The notes beneath the pieces are model-generated. The model was not told the DNA's origin, did not search any database, and saw nothing but the letters and a program-made list of their open reading frames with translations. From Modestobacter excelsi (GTDB taxonomy: Bacteria > Actinomycetota > Actinomycetes > Mycobacteriales > Geodermatophilaceae), in assembly GCF_005930495.1 (NCBI RefSeq), contig NZ_SJEX01000026.1:1-54423 (forward strand): a stretch of DNA of 54,423 bases, written 5' to 3'. Positions 1-7,416 of this stretch are shown here, piece by piece (within the stretch, counting starts at the first letter, position 1; each line of letters begins with the position of its first letter). The translations under genes and the position numbers were made by a program.

Positions 1-135
1 GGCCGGGGTGCCGGTACGCCGCGCCCGCCGGGGGTGTGTGGCACGCTGTCGCCGCTCTCTGCCATCCACACCGGGCGGCCCGCCGGGAAGCCGACCCGCC
101 GGACCCGCGTCGGTCGCCGTCCCGAGGGGTCCCCC
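1..135. other. Leader region before the purine permease
   Basis: No coding region can be supported here. The only recognisable element is a GAGGGG Shine-Dalgarno-like stretch just before the ATG at 136. I saw no purine riboswitch fold and no clear promoter hexamers. Confidence 0.4.
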
Positions 136-1686
136 ATGCCCGACAGGTCACGTCCCGCCCGCACGCCCGGCAAGGGCACCGGCAGCACCGCGGTGGGGGC
201 GCCGGCAGCGACCCCGCAGGGGACGGCGACGGCAACCGCCACGCCGCGCCGCAGCCCCGGACCGAAGGTGCGCCCGAAGAACGGGGTGGACCGCTTCTTC
301 GGGGTCACCGAGCGGCGCTCCTCGTTCGGTCGCGAGGTCCGCGGTGGGCTGACCACCTTCTTCACGATGGCCTACATCGTGGTGCTCAACCCGATCATCC
401 TGTCCGGCGCGGACATCACCGGCGCGACGCTGCCGTTCGCCTCCGTCGCCGCGGTGACCGCGCTGGTCGCCGGGGTGCTCACCATCGCGATGGGCATCGT
501 CGGCAGGTACCCGCTGGCGCTGGCCACCGGCCTGGGCATCAACGCGATCGTCGGCGTCTACGCCGCCACCCAGCTCACCTGGCCCGAGATCATGGGCCTG
601 GTCGTGCTCGAGGGCCTGCTGATCACCGTGCTGGTGCTCACCGGCTTCCGCCGGGCCGTCTTCACCGCCATCCCCGCGCAGCTGAAGACGGCCATCGCGG
701 TGGGCATCGGCTTCTTCCTCACCATCATCGGGCTCGCCGACGCCGGCATCGTCCGGCCGGGCAACCCGCTGATCAGCTTCGGCGTGAACGGCTCGCTGGC
801 CGGCTGGCCGATGCTCACCTTCGTCGTCGGCCTGCTGCTCACCAGCGTCCTCGTCGTCCGCCGGGTCAGGGGCGCGCTGCTCATCGGGATCCTCGCCACC
901 ACGGTGTTCGCCATCGTGGTGGAGGCGATCGCCGACATCGGCCCGCGCACCGGCGCCGACGGCGCCGTGGCCAACACCCACGGCTGGGCGCTGCAGGTGC
1001 CGACCTGGCCCGGGCAGGTCTTCGACGTCCCGGACCTGTCGATCATCGGCAACTTCTCGCTGTTCGGCGGGTTCTCCCGGATCGGCGTCCTCGCCGCCGT
1101 CCTGATCGTCTTCTCGATCATGATCGCGGACTTCTTCGACACCGTCGGCACGATCACCGCCGTCGGTGCCGAGGGCGAGCTGCTCGACGAGGACCGCAAC
1201 CTGCCGCGGTCCCAGCCGGTGCTGCTGGTCGACTCGCTGGCCGCGGCGGCCGGTGGCGCGGCCAGCGTCTCGTCGAACACCACCTACATCGAGAGCGCGG
1301 CCGGCGTCGGCGACGGTGCCCGCACCGGCCTCGCCAGCGTCGTGACCGGCGCGCTGTTCCTGGTCGCCACCTTCTTCACCCCGCTGGTGCAGGTCGTGCC
1401 CTCGGAGGCCGCGGCACCGGTCCTGGTGATCGTCGGCGCCATGATGATCAGCCAGATCCGGGACCTCGAGTGGGGCGACATGTCCCTGGTCATCCCGGCC
1501 TTCCTCACGATCGCGCTGATGCCCTTCACCTACTCGATCACCAACGGCATCGGCGCCGGCGTGGTCAGCTACGTCGTCCTGCGGGTGGCCACCGGCCGCG
1601 GTCGCGACGTGCACCCGCTGATGTGGACCGTCGCCGCGGTCTTCGTCGTCTACTTCGCCCTGGACCCGATCCAGCAGCTCCTCTGA
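136..1686 (+). CDS. NCS2 family purine (adenine/guanine/hypoxanthine) permease
   Basis: Predicted cytoplasmic-membrane importer of nucleobases of the AzgA/PbuG branch of NCS2, 516 residues. The N-terminal motif GLTTFFTMAYIVVLNP and the later SSNTTYIESAAGVGDGARTG are hallmarks of this branch, and about 12 hydrophobic segments follow one another from residue 75 on. The first 50 residues are Pro/Ala/Thr-rich, charged and presumably cytoplasmic. I chose ATG 136 because of the GAGGGG just upstream; an in-frame earlier start near 34 would add only low-complexity sequence. The exact base transported cannot be told from sequence. A hairpin terminator follows the stop, so it is probably monocistronic. 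Confidence 0.9.
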   Translation: MPDRSRPARTPGKGTGSTAVGAPAATPQGTATATATPRRSPGPKVRPKNGVDRFFGVTERRSSFGREVRGGLTTFFTMAYIVVLNPIILSGADITGATLPFASVAAVTALVAGVLTIAMGIVGRYPLALATGLGINAIVGVYAATQLTWPEIMGLVVLEGLLITVLVLTGFRRAVFTAIPAQLKTAIAVGIGFFLTIIGLADAGIVRPGNPLISFGVNGSLAGWPMLTFVVGLLLTSVLVVRRVRGALLIGILATTVFAIVVEAIADIGPRTGADGAVANTHGWALQVPTWPGQVFDVPDLSIIGNFSLFGGFSRIGVLAAVLIVFSIMIADFFDTVGTITAVGAEGELLDEDRNLPRSQPVLLVDSLAAAAGGAASVSSNTTYIESAAGVGDGARTGLASVVTGALFLVATFFTPLVQVVPSEAAAPVLVIVGAMMISQIRDLEWGDMSLVIPAFLTIALMPFTYSITNGIGAGVVSYVVLRVATGRGRDVHPLMWTVAAVFVVYFALDPIQQLL

Positions 1687-1691
1687 CGGAG

Positions 1692-1719
1692 GACCCCGGT
1701 GCAGCACGTCGCCGGGGTC
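1692..1719 (+). terminator. Hairpin terminator after the purine permease
   Basis: GACCCCGG at 1692-1699 pairs with CCGGGGTC at 1712-1719 (8 bp plus a G-T pair). There is no T-run, as is usual for high-GC actinobacterial terminators. It begins five bases after the stop codon. Confidence 0.6.
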
Positions 1720-1724
1720 GATCG

Positions 1725-1753
1725 TTAGACAGGCTTCGTACCAGGACTAAGGT
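1725..1753 (+). promoter_or_regulatory. Promoter of the marR-MFS pair, leaderless type, with overlapping inverted repeat
   Basis: A -35-like TTAGAC (1725-1730) and a -10-like TAAGGT (1748-1753) are separated by exactly 17 bp, and the -10 ends 7 nt before GTG 1761. Transcription would then start at or next to the start codon, giving a leaderless mRNA. TTAG (1725-1728) and CTAA (1747-1750) form an inverted repeat over the promoter and could be the MarR autoregulatory operator; that part is inference. Confidence 0.5.
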
Positions 1754-1760
1754 GGAGCAC

Positions 1761-2195
1761 GTGGCTCGGACGACGCTGGACACCGCGGCGCTCGCCCATG
1801 ACCTGCGGCTGGCCGTCATGCGGTTCAGCCGGCGGCTGCGCAACCAGCGGGTGGACACCTCGGTGACCCTCACCCACTTGGCCGCGCTGTCCACCCTCAA
1901 GCGGCACGGCCCGATGAGCCCCGGGGAGCTGGCCACCCACGAGCGGGTCCAGCCCCCGTCGATGACCCGGGTGGTCGTCGCGCTCGAGGCCCGCGGGCTG
2001 GTCACCCGCACGCCGCACCCCACCGACGGCCGGCAGGTGGTCATCGACCTCACCCCGGCCGCGGAGGAGCTGCTGACCGAGGAGGTCCGCGCCCGCGAGG
2101 CGTGGCTGTCCGGGCACCTCCACGAACTGACCGCCGAGGAGCGCGCCGTCCTGCGCGAGGCCGCGGTGATCATGGACAAGCTCGCCAGCGGGTGA
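1761..2195 (+). CDS. MarR family transcriptional regulator
   Basis: 144-residue winged-helix regulator with the usual MarR organisation: N-terminal dimerisation helix (LAHDLRLAVMRFSRRLR), recognition helix region around residues 50-75 (MSPGELATHERVQPPSMTRV), and a wing with the typical DGRQVVIDLT stretch. GTG 1761 is chosen because a promoter with 17-bp spacing ends 7 nt before it; GTG 1752 in the same frame is an alternative. The stop overlaps a possible GTG of the next gene, an MFS exporter, a pairing in which MarR proteins commonly repress the pump in response to a small aromatic ligand. The ligand is unknown. Confidence 0.88.
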   Translation: MARTTLDTAALAHDLRLAVMRFSRRLRNQRVDTSVTLTHLAALSTLKRHGPMSPGELATHERVQPPSMTRVVVALEARGLVTRTPHPTDGRQVVIDLTPAAEELLTEEVRAREAWLSGHLHELTAEERAVLREAAVIMDKLASG

Positions 2196-2233
2196 CGCAG
2201 ACGCCTGACGCAGACGCACGGCGGAGGACGGCG

Positions 2234-3586
2234 ATGTTCGCCGCCCTCCGCGTACGCAACTTCCGGCTGTACGCGTCGGCCAACCTGGTCAGCCTGACCG
2301 GCACCTGGATGCAGCGCATCGGCCAGGACTGGCTGGTCCTGCAGCTGTCGGGCGGCAGCGGCGTCGCGCTGGGCGTGACCACCGCGCTGCAGTTCGCCCC
2401 CACCCTGCTGTTCAGCTTCTACGGCGGCGTCCTCGCCGACCGCCACTCCAAGCGCCGGGTCCTGGTCGTCACCCAGGCGGTGATGGGCGCCCTGGCGCTC
2501 GGGCTGGGCCTGCTGGTGGCCACCGACGGCATCGCCCTCTGGCACGTCTACCTGCTGGCCGCCGCGCTCGGGGTGGTGTCCTCGCTGGACATGCCGGTGC
2601 GCCAGTCCTTCGTCTCGGAGATGGTCGGCCCCGACCGGCTGGCCAACGCGGTGAGCCTGAACTCCACCGTCTTCAACGGCGCCCGGCTGGTCGGGCCGGC
2701 GATCGCGGGCTCGGTCATCGGCCTCGCCGGGGGTGACACGGCCCCGGCGTTCCTCATCAACGCCGCCAGCTTCGCGGTGACCATCGCGGCGCTGCTGGCC
2801 ATGCGCGGCAGCGAGCTGCGGCCCAGCCCACCGGCGTCCCGCTCCCGGGGGCAGCTCCGGGAGGCGCTGGGCTACACCCGGCGGCACCCCGACCTGGTCC
2901 TGGCCATGTCGCTGGCCTTCGTGGCCGGCACGTTCGGGTTCAACACCCAGATCACCATCGCGCTGATGGCCCGGGAGGAGTTCGGGCTCGGCGCGACCGC
3001 CTTCGGCTTCATGTCCACCGCCTACGCCGTGGGCTCGCTGTCCGGGGCGCTGCTGTCCACCCGGCGGAGCACCAGGCCGCTGCAGCGGTTCCTCATCGTC
3101 TCCTCCGGCGTGTTCGGCGCGCTGCTCGTCGTCGCGGGGCTGATGCCGACCCAGACGTCGTTCGCCCTGCTGCTGGTGCCCACCGGTGCCGCCGCGCTGG
3201 TGTTCAGCGTCGCGTGCAACAGCTTCGTCCAGCTCGGTGTCGACCCGCAGATGCGCGGGCGGATCCTGGCGCTGTACTTCATGTGCTTCATGGGTGGCAC
3301 CCCGGTGGGCGCCCCGCTGATCGGCTGGGTGTCGGAGCACCTGGGCGCCCGCTGGGGGTTCATCGCCGGCGGCCTAGTCTGCGTCGCGGCGGCCGTCGTC
3401 GCCGGTGCGGTCCTGGCCCGCGGCCGGCGGGTGCGCCTGGAGCTGCACGTCGTCCCGCCGAGCGCGCAGCTGCACGTGGCCGCCGGACCGCGCGCCGACC
3501 CGGTGCCCGACCGGGTCGCCGGCATCGCGGAGGAGGCCGACGGCGAGGTCCCGGGCGAGCAGGTGGCGCGCGATCCCGTGCGTTGA
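2234..3586 (+). CDS. MFS transporter, drug/siderophore exporter-like (MFS_3 type)
   Basis: 450-residue major facilitator with about 12 membrane segments. The start FRLYASANLVSLTGTWMQRI and the loop GVLADRHSKRR between helices 2 and 3 are typical of the EntS-like MFS_3 group of exporters. ATG 2234 has an excellent GGAGG at 2223-2227. A GTG at 2192 overlapping the marR stop (GTGA) would add 14 residues and cannot be excluded. It lies in an operon with the MarR regulator, which suggests ligand-induced efflux. The C-terminal 50 residues are hydrophilic and presumably cytoplasmic. Substrate unknown. Confidence 0.88.
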   Translation: MFAALRVRNFRLYASANLVSLTGTWMQRIGQDWLVLQLSGGSGVALGVTTALQFAPTLLFSFYGGVLADRHSKRRVLVVTQAVMGALALGLGLLVATDGIALWHVYLLAAALGVVSSLDMPVRQSFVSEMVGPDRLANAVSLNSTVFNGARLVGPAIAGSVIGLAGGDTAPAFLINAASFAVTIAALLAMRGSELRPSPPASRSRGQLREALGYTRRHPDLVLAMSLAFVAGTFGFNTQITIALMAREEFGLGATAFGFMSTAYAVGSLSGALLSTRRSTRPLQRFLIVSSGVFGALLVVAGLMPTQTSFALLLVPTGAAALVFSVACNSFVQLGVDPQMRGRILALYFMCFMGGTPVGAPLIGWVSEHLGARWGFIAGGLVCVAAAVVAGAVLARGRRVRLELHVVPPSAQLHVAAGPRADPVPDRVAGIAEEADGEVPGEQVARDPVR

Positions 3587-3608
3587 GCGGTCGCACTCAG
3601 CGGTCACG

Positions 3609-3637
3609 TTGTCACCAGCCGTCGGCGGACGTAACGT
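3609..3637 (+). promoter_or_regulatory. Leaderless-type promoter
   Basis: TTGTCA (3609-3614), a 17-bp spacer and TAACGT (3632-3637) give a good vegetative-type promoter; the -10 ends 7 nt before GTG 3645. The spacing supports both the promoter and the start of the downstream gene. Confidence 0.55.
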
Positions 3638-3644
3638 CAGACAC

Positions 3645-4193
3645 GTGCCCTCAGCAGGGTCGGCCTCTGCGGACGTCGGGACGTCGTTGTTGCGCCTCGG
3701 CGGTCTCGTCGCGCTCTTCGCCGCCACGGCCGCACTCGTCGCCCTGCTGCTGCGCTGGGTGACCGGTGAGCTGCAGCTGAACCGGCTGGCCCGCCGTCGC
3801 CTCCGCGAGGAACCGCCGCCTGCGGTCGATCCCGCACCCCGGCCGGCCGGTTCCGCCGACCGCCGTCCGGCCGCCGCCGGGCACCACCCCGTGGGCCGCC
3901 GCGTCCCGGGTTCCCGCCCGGCCCCGACGCCGGCCCCCCGGCCGCGCCGTCCGCTGCAACTGGTCGCCGCTGACGTGCGGCGGCTGACCCGTGAGCTGTC
4001 GATGGTGCCCGGCGGGATGCCGATGGCCCGGCGCCGCGGGCTGCTGGCCGCCTACGACGACGTGCTGATCGAGGCGGCAGAGCTGCTCGAGGTGCCGCAC
4101 CAGCTCACCTCGGTGTCACCGGCGAACCGGGAGCTGGAGCGGTTGCGGCTCATCGCCTCGCTGGAGGCCGCCGGGCTGGTGGTGGCCGGCTGA
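3645..4193 (+). CDS. Small single-pass membrane protein, function unknown
   Basis: 182 residues. One clear membrane helix near residues 14-38 (LRLGGLVALFAATAALVALL) is followed by a Pro/Arg-rich linker (about 55-100) and a conserved-looking helical C-terminal domain (about 105-182) containing LVAADVRRLTRELSMVPGGM and AAYDDVLIEAAELLEV. I do not recognise the family. The GTG start is supported by a promoter ending 7 nt upstream, with no Shine-Dalgarno needed. It overlaps the start of the thpR-like gene by 4 bp, so the two are probably co-transcribed. The C-terminal domain would be cytoplasmic if the N-terminus faces out. Confidence 0.75.
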   Translation: MPSAGSASADVGTSLLRLGGLVALFAATAALVALLLRWVTGELQLNRLARRRLREEPPPAVDPAPRPAGSADRRPAAAGHHPVGRRVPGSRPAPTPAPRPRRPLQLVAADVRRLTRELSMVPGGMPMARRRGLLAAYDDVLIEAAELLEVPHQLTSVSPANRELERLRLIASLEAAGLVVAG

Positions 4194-4759
4194 GCGAGTC
4201 GGCCGGCCGGCTGTTCCTCGCCGTCGACCCCTCGCCCGCCGCGGTGGCCCACCTGGACCGGGCCCTGCAGCCGCTCCGTGCCGCCCCGGGTGCGCCGCGC
4301 TGGACCCCTCCCTCCCGCTGGCACCTCACCCTGCTGTTCCTCGGGGACGTCCCGGCGGGCCTGCTGGCCCCGCTCACCACCGCGGTCGCCCCGGCGGTGG
4401 CGGGCACGCCGCCGCTGACGCTGCAGCTGGCCGGTGCCGGCCGGTTCGGCCCGCCCCGCCGGCCGGCGGTCTGCTGGGCCGGTCTGACCGGGGACGTCGC
4501 CGGGTTGACCGCGCTGGCCGGCCGGCTGTCCGCCGCCGTGCAGGCCCTCGGGCTTCCGGTGGAGGACCGGCCGTTCCGGGCGCACCTGACCCTGGGGCGC
4601 TGGCGACCCGGCCGGCCGGCGGACGCCGCCCTGCCCGACCGGCTGGCCGGCTACGCCGGGCCGGCGTGGCCGGTCCCGGAGGTGGTGCTGTGGCGCAGCC
4701 ACCTCGGCCGCGCCGAGCCCCGCTACGAGCGGGTGGCGGCCTGGCCGCTCGCCGGGTGA
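4190..4759 (+). CDS. thpR: RNA 2',3'-cyclic phosphodiesterase (2'-5' RNA ligase family)
   Basis: 189-residue member of the 2H phosphoesterase family. Both catalytic HxTx motifs are present: HLTL in RWHLTLLFLGD (about residue 47) and HLTL in FRAHLTLGRW (about residue 130). Such enzymes hydrolyse 2',3'-cyclic phosphate ends on RNA. The family's N-terminal strand RLFLAVDP lies upstream of the first in-frame GTG (4244), and no ATG, GTG or TTG precedes it in frame. The most likely start is therefore CTG 4190, whose last two bases begin the TGA stop of the preceding gene (CTGA overlap), giving the natural N-terminus MSESAGRLFLAVDP. Confidence 0.85.
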   Translation: MSESAGRLFLAVDPSPAAVAHLDRALQPLRAAPGAPRWTPPSRWHLTLLFLGDVPAGLLAPLTTAVAPAVAGTPPLTLQLAGAGRFGPPRRPAVCWAGLTGDVAGLTALAGRLSAAVQALGLPVEDRPFRAHLTLGRWRPGRPADAALPDRLAGYAGPAWPVPEVVLWRSHLGRAEPRYERVAAWPLAG

Positions 4760-4762
4760 CGG

Positions 4763-4811
4763 CCCCGTCCCGAGCCTCGTGCCGAGCCTGCGAGGCATGA
4801 GGAGGACGGGG
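4763..4811. terminator. Bidirectional terminator between convergent genes
   Basis: CCCCGTCC (4763-4770) pairs with GGACGGGG (4804-4811), and inside it CCTCGTGCC pairs with GGCATGAGG. The long hairpin sits between the convergent thpR and aldo/keto reductase genes. Confidence 0.6.
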
Positions 4812-4819
4812 TCCTCCGA

Positions 4820-5788
4820 TCACCAGGCGTACTGCATCGGCGCGGGCTTCCTGCCCGGGAACACCTCGTCGAGTGCGGCCAGCTGCTCGCCGGACAGCGT
4901 GACGCCGACCGCGGCCAGCGAGCCCTCGAACTGCTCCATCGTGCGCGGGCCGATGATCGGTGCGGTCACCCCGGGCCGGCTCAGCAGCCAGGCGATCCCG
5001 ACGTCGGCCGGTGCCAGGCCCCACTCGGCGCACAGGTCTTCGTACCGCTGCAGCTGCGGGCGCACCTCGTCCAGCCGTTGCTGGGCCCGCGCGTCGCTGC
5101 GGCGGGCGCCGTCGGACTTCGCCAGCGCGCCGGCCAGCAGGCCGCCCTGCAGCGGGCTCCACGGGATGATCCCGATCCCGTAGTGCTGCGCGGCCGGGAC
5201 CACCTCCTGCTCGATGTCGCGGACCAGCAGGTTGTAGATGGACTGCTCGCTGACCAGGCCGGTGAAGTGCCGGGCACGGGCCGCCTCCGTGCCGGCGGCC
5301 AGCTGCCAGCCGGCGTGGTTGGAGGAGCCGACGTAGAGCACCTTGCCCTGGGCGACCAGGGTCTCGCAGGCCTGCCAGATCTCGTCCCACGGCGTCTCGA
5401 GGTCGACGTGGTGGAACTGGTAGAGGTCGATCCAGTCGGTCTGCAGCCGGGCCAGCGAGGCGTCGCAGGCCCGGACGATGTTGCGGGCGGACAGGAACGT
5501 GTCGTTCGGCCAGTCGGACATGCCGCCGTAGACCTTGGTCGCCAGCACGGTGCGGTCCCGGCGCTCCCCGCCCTGGGCGAACCAGGTGCCGAGCACCTCC
5601 TCCGTGCGGCCCTTGCCGGCGTCGAAGCCGTAGACGTTGGCGGTGTCGAAGAAGTTGACGCCCTCCGTGTGCGCCCGGTCCATGATCGCATGGCTGTCCT
5701 CCTCGGGGGTCTTCCAGCCGAAGTTCATCGTGCCCAGGCACAGCCGGGAGACGGAGAGGCCGCTGCGGCCGAGGTGGGTCTGGTCCAT
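4820..5788 (-). CDS. Aldo/keto reductase
   Basis: 322-residue NADPH-dependent aldo/keto reductase, cytoplasmic TIM barrel. The catalytic tetrad is visible: Asp and Tyr in NFFDTANVYGF (about residues 45-55), Lys in LATKVYGG (about 84) and His in LYQFHHVD (about 125). The C-terminal cofactor segment GVTAPIIGPRTMEQ is present. It resembles the YhdN/Tas-like general subgroup; the physiological carbonyl substrate cannot be inferred. The start ATG 5788 gives MDQTHLGRSGLSVSRLCLGTM, the usual N-terminus. Only 27 bp separate it from the divergent thioesterase gene, so the two promoters must overlap or be leaderless. Confidence 0.92.
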   Translation of the reverse strand: MDQTHLGRSGLSVSRLCLGTMNFGWKTPEEDSHAIMDRAHTEGVNFFDTANVYGFDAGKGRTEEVLGTWFAQGGERRDRTVLATKVYGGMSDWPNDTFLSARNIVRACDASLARLQTDWIDLYQFHHVDLETPWDEIWQACETLVAQGKVLYVGSSNHAGWQLAAGTEAARARHFTGLVSEQSIYNLLVRDIEQEVVPAAQHYGIGIIPWSPLQGGLLAGALAKSDGARRSDARAQQRLDEVRPQLQRYEDLCAEWGLAPADVGIAWLLSRPGVTAPIIGPRTMEQFEGSLAAVGVTLSGEQLAALDEVFPGRKPAPMQYAW

Positions 5789-5815
5789 GCGCCCGAGCCT
5801 GGCACCCTGTCCGTC

Positions 5816-6640
5816 GTGCCGCAGACCGACGTCCCCGCCTTCGACCGCGCCACCGCCGTCACCCGGACCGAGGCCGGTGGGCTGGTCGCCGAGCTCGACC
5901 CCGGCTGGGACGTCGGGGGCGGGATCCTCAACGGCGGCTACCTGCTGTCGGTGGTCGGCCGCGCCGCGCTGCTGGAGAGCCCGCACCCGCACCCGGTGGC
6001 GGTGTCGGCCAGCTACCTCCGGGCCCCGGCCGCCGGTCCGGCCACGCTGACCGTCGTCCCCGGTCCGGCCGGCCGCACGCTCGCGCACTCGCTGGTCACC
6101 CTCGCCGACGCCGATGGGCCGGCGCTCACCGTCACGGTGACGACGGCGACGCTGGGCACCGCCGGCCCGCAGTGGTCCGAGCCGACCCCGGACGCCCCGC
6201 CGGTGGAGGAGTGCGTGTCGGTGGCCGAGCACCGCGAGCTCGCCCCGCCCGGCGTGCAGGTGCCCGGGCTGTCGCTGCGGGTGGACACCCGGCTGGACCC
6301 CGCCACCGCCGGCTGGGCGTTCGGCCGGCCCTCCAGCGAGCCGCGGCTGCGGGCGTACATGCGCTTCACCGACGGCCGGGACCCCGACCCGCTGGCGCTG
6401 CTCACCTTCGCCGACGCCCTCCCGCCGACCAGCTTCGCGATGGGCGACCTCGGCTGGGCGCCCACCGTGCAGCTGCAGGTGCTGGTGCGGGCGCTGCCCG
6501 CACCGGGCTGGTGCCTGGTCGAGGCGCGGTCCAGCGAGATCGCGGGGGGCTGGGTCGACGAGGACTACCGGATCTGGGACTCCACCGGGCGGCTCGTCGC
6601 ACAGAGCCGGCAGCTCGCCCGCTCGCCCCGCCGCCGCTGA
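5816..6640 (+). CDS. Thioesterase family protein (TesB-like double hotdog)
   Basis: 274 residues, two hotdog-type halves. The first half carries DPGWDVGGGILNGGYLLSVV, matching the GGxxG helix region of acyl-CoA thioesterases of the 4HBT_3/TesB-like group; the second half has FTDGRDPDPLALLTFADALPP. It would hydrolyse acyl-CoA thioesters in the cytoplasm; chain length is unknown. GTG 5816 gives VPQTDVPAFDRATAV, a normal N-terminus for the group. It is divergent from the aldo/keto reductase and convergent with the phosphoribosyltransferase. Confidence 0.82.
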   Translation: MPQTDVPAFDRATAVTRTEAGGLVAELDPGWDVGGGILNGGYLLSVVGRAALLESPHPHPVAVSASYLRAPAAGPATLTVVPGPAGRTLAHSLVTLADADGPALTVTVTTATLGTAGPQWSEPTPDAPPVEECVSVAEHRELAPPGVQVPGLSLRVDTRLDPATAGWAFGRPSSEPRLRAYMRFTDGRDPDPLALLTFADALPPTSFAMGDLGWAPTVQLQVLVRALPAPGWCLVEARSSEIAGGWVDEDYRIWDSTGRLVAQSRQLARSPRRR

Positions 6641-6652
6641 CCTCGGGTCAGC
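6636..6652. terminator. Compact bidirectional hairpin
   Basis: GCTGACC (6636-6642), a 3-nt loop, and GGTCAGC (6646-6652) form a perfect 7-bp stem. It contains the TGA stops of both convergent genes. Confidence 0.5.
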
Positions 6653-7292
6653 CCCAGCGGGTCAGTGCGTCGCGGACGACGTCGTCGTCCAGCTGGGTGA
6701 AGTCGCCGTAGTCGACGCTGACCGCGCGCATCGGGGTGCGCTGCAGCAGGGCGACGCCGCCGTCCACCCGCGGTCGCACCCGCGCCCAGGCGGTCGCGTC
6801 GGCCACCGGCACGGCCAAGCCCAGCCAGCCCGGGCGCCCGGCGCGCAGCTCGGCGATCGCGGCCTCGACCGTCGAGCCGGTGGCCAGCCCGTCGTCGACC
6901 AGCAGCACCGAGCCGTCCGGAGGCGTGCCCGGCTCGGGCAGCGCGGCAGCCCGGTCCGCCAGCCGACGGCGGGCGTCGGCGGTGAGCGCGGCGTACCGGG
7001 CGTCGTCGACCCCGGTGACCTGACCGGCCGTCGCGCTGCGCACGGTGGCGTGCGCGGTCACCGCGCCGAGCGCCAGCTCCGGGAACTCCGGGGCGAGCAC
7101 CTTGGCGACGACGACGAGGTCCAGCCGGACCGTCCAGCCCAGGGCGCGGAGCCCCTCCACCAGCGCGGCGCCGACGAGGACGCCGCCGCGGGGCAGGCCG
7201 ACCACGGTGACCGGCCGCCCGGCGGGGAGCACCGCCGCCGCGGGCCCGACCAGGCGGTGTCCGGCGTCGCTGCGGTCGCGGAACGAGGCCAC
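6648..7292 (-). CDS. Phosphoribosyltransferase domain protein
   Basis: 214 residues. The PRPP-binding loop is clear in VLLVDDGLATGSTVEAAI (about residues 128-145), with the two acidic residues followed by GLATGST. The N-terminal half has PVTVVGLPRGGVLVGAALVE, as in the COG1926 group of stand-alone phosphoribosyltransferases, whose substrate is unsettled. The GTG start at 7292 gives VASFRDRSDAGHRLVGPAA, the normal N-terminus (FRDRxDAG). No operon partner: upstream is a hairpin repeat belonging to the FtsX-type gene, downstream is a convergent gene. Confidence 0.85.
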   Translation of the reverse strand: MASFRDRSDAGHRLVGPAAAVLPAGRPVTVVGLPRGGVLVGAALVEGLRALGWTVRLDLVVVAKVLAPEFPELALGAVTAHATVRSATAGQVTGVDDARYAALTADARRRLADRAAALPEPGTPPDGSVLLVDDGLATGSTVEAAIAELRAGRPGWLGLAVPVADATAWARVRPRVDGGVALLQRTPMRAVSVDYGDFTQLDDDVVRDALTRWG

Positions 7293-7310
7293 GCACCGAG
7301 CGTGCCACGG

Positions 7311-7416
7311 TGGCCCCCTCCCAGGGGCCCGCCCCGAGTTGGTGACGTGCTGGAGCGGCCCCCTCGCAGGGGCCCGCCCCGAGCTCGCGAGGGGTGGGGG
7401 GAGAGGGGGTCCTTCG
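7311..7416. repeat. GGACC-type hairpin repeat (family B), two part-copies
   Basis: Two copies of a GGCCCCCTC/AGGGGCCCGCCCCGAG unit (about 7312-7341 and 7368-7398) are followed by GGGGTGGGGGGAGAGGGGGT. Read on the minus strand it starts four bases after the stop of the FtsX-type permease with AAGGACCCCC. Related copies occur at 17563-17618, 38090-38146 and 43720-43776, each directly behind a stop codon, which suggests a mobile or amplified terminator. Confidence 0.65.

Noticed and set aside
1-135. Purine riboswitch before the permease
   Set aside because: No conserved loop-loop or pyrimidine-rich core could be found; the region is short and partly outside the window.
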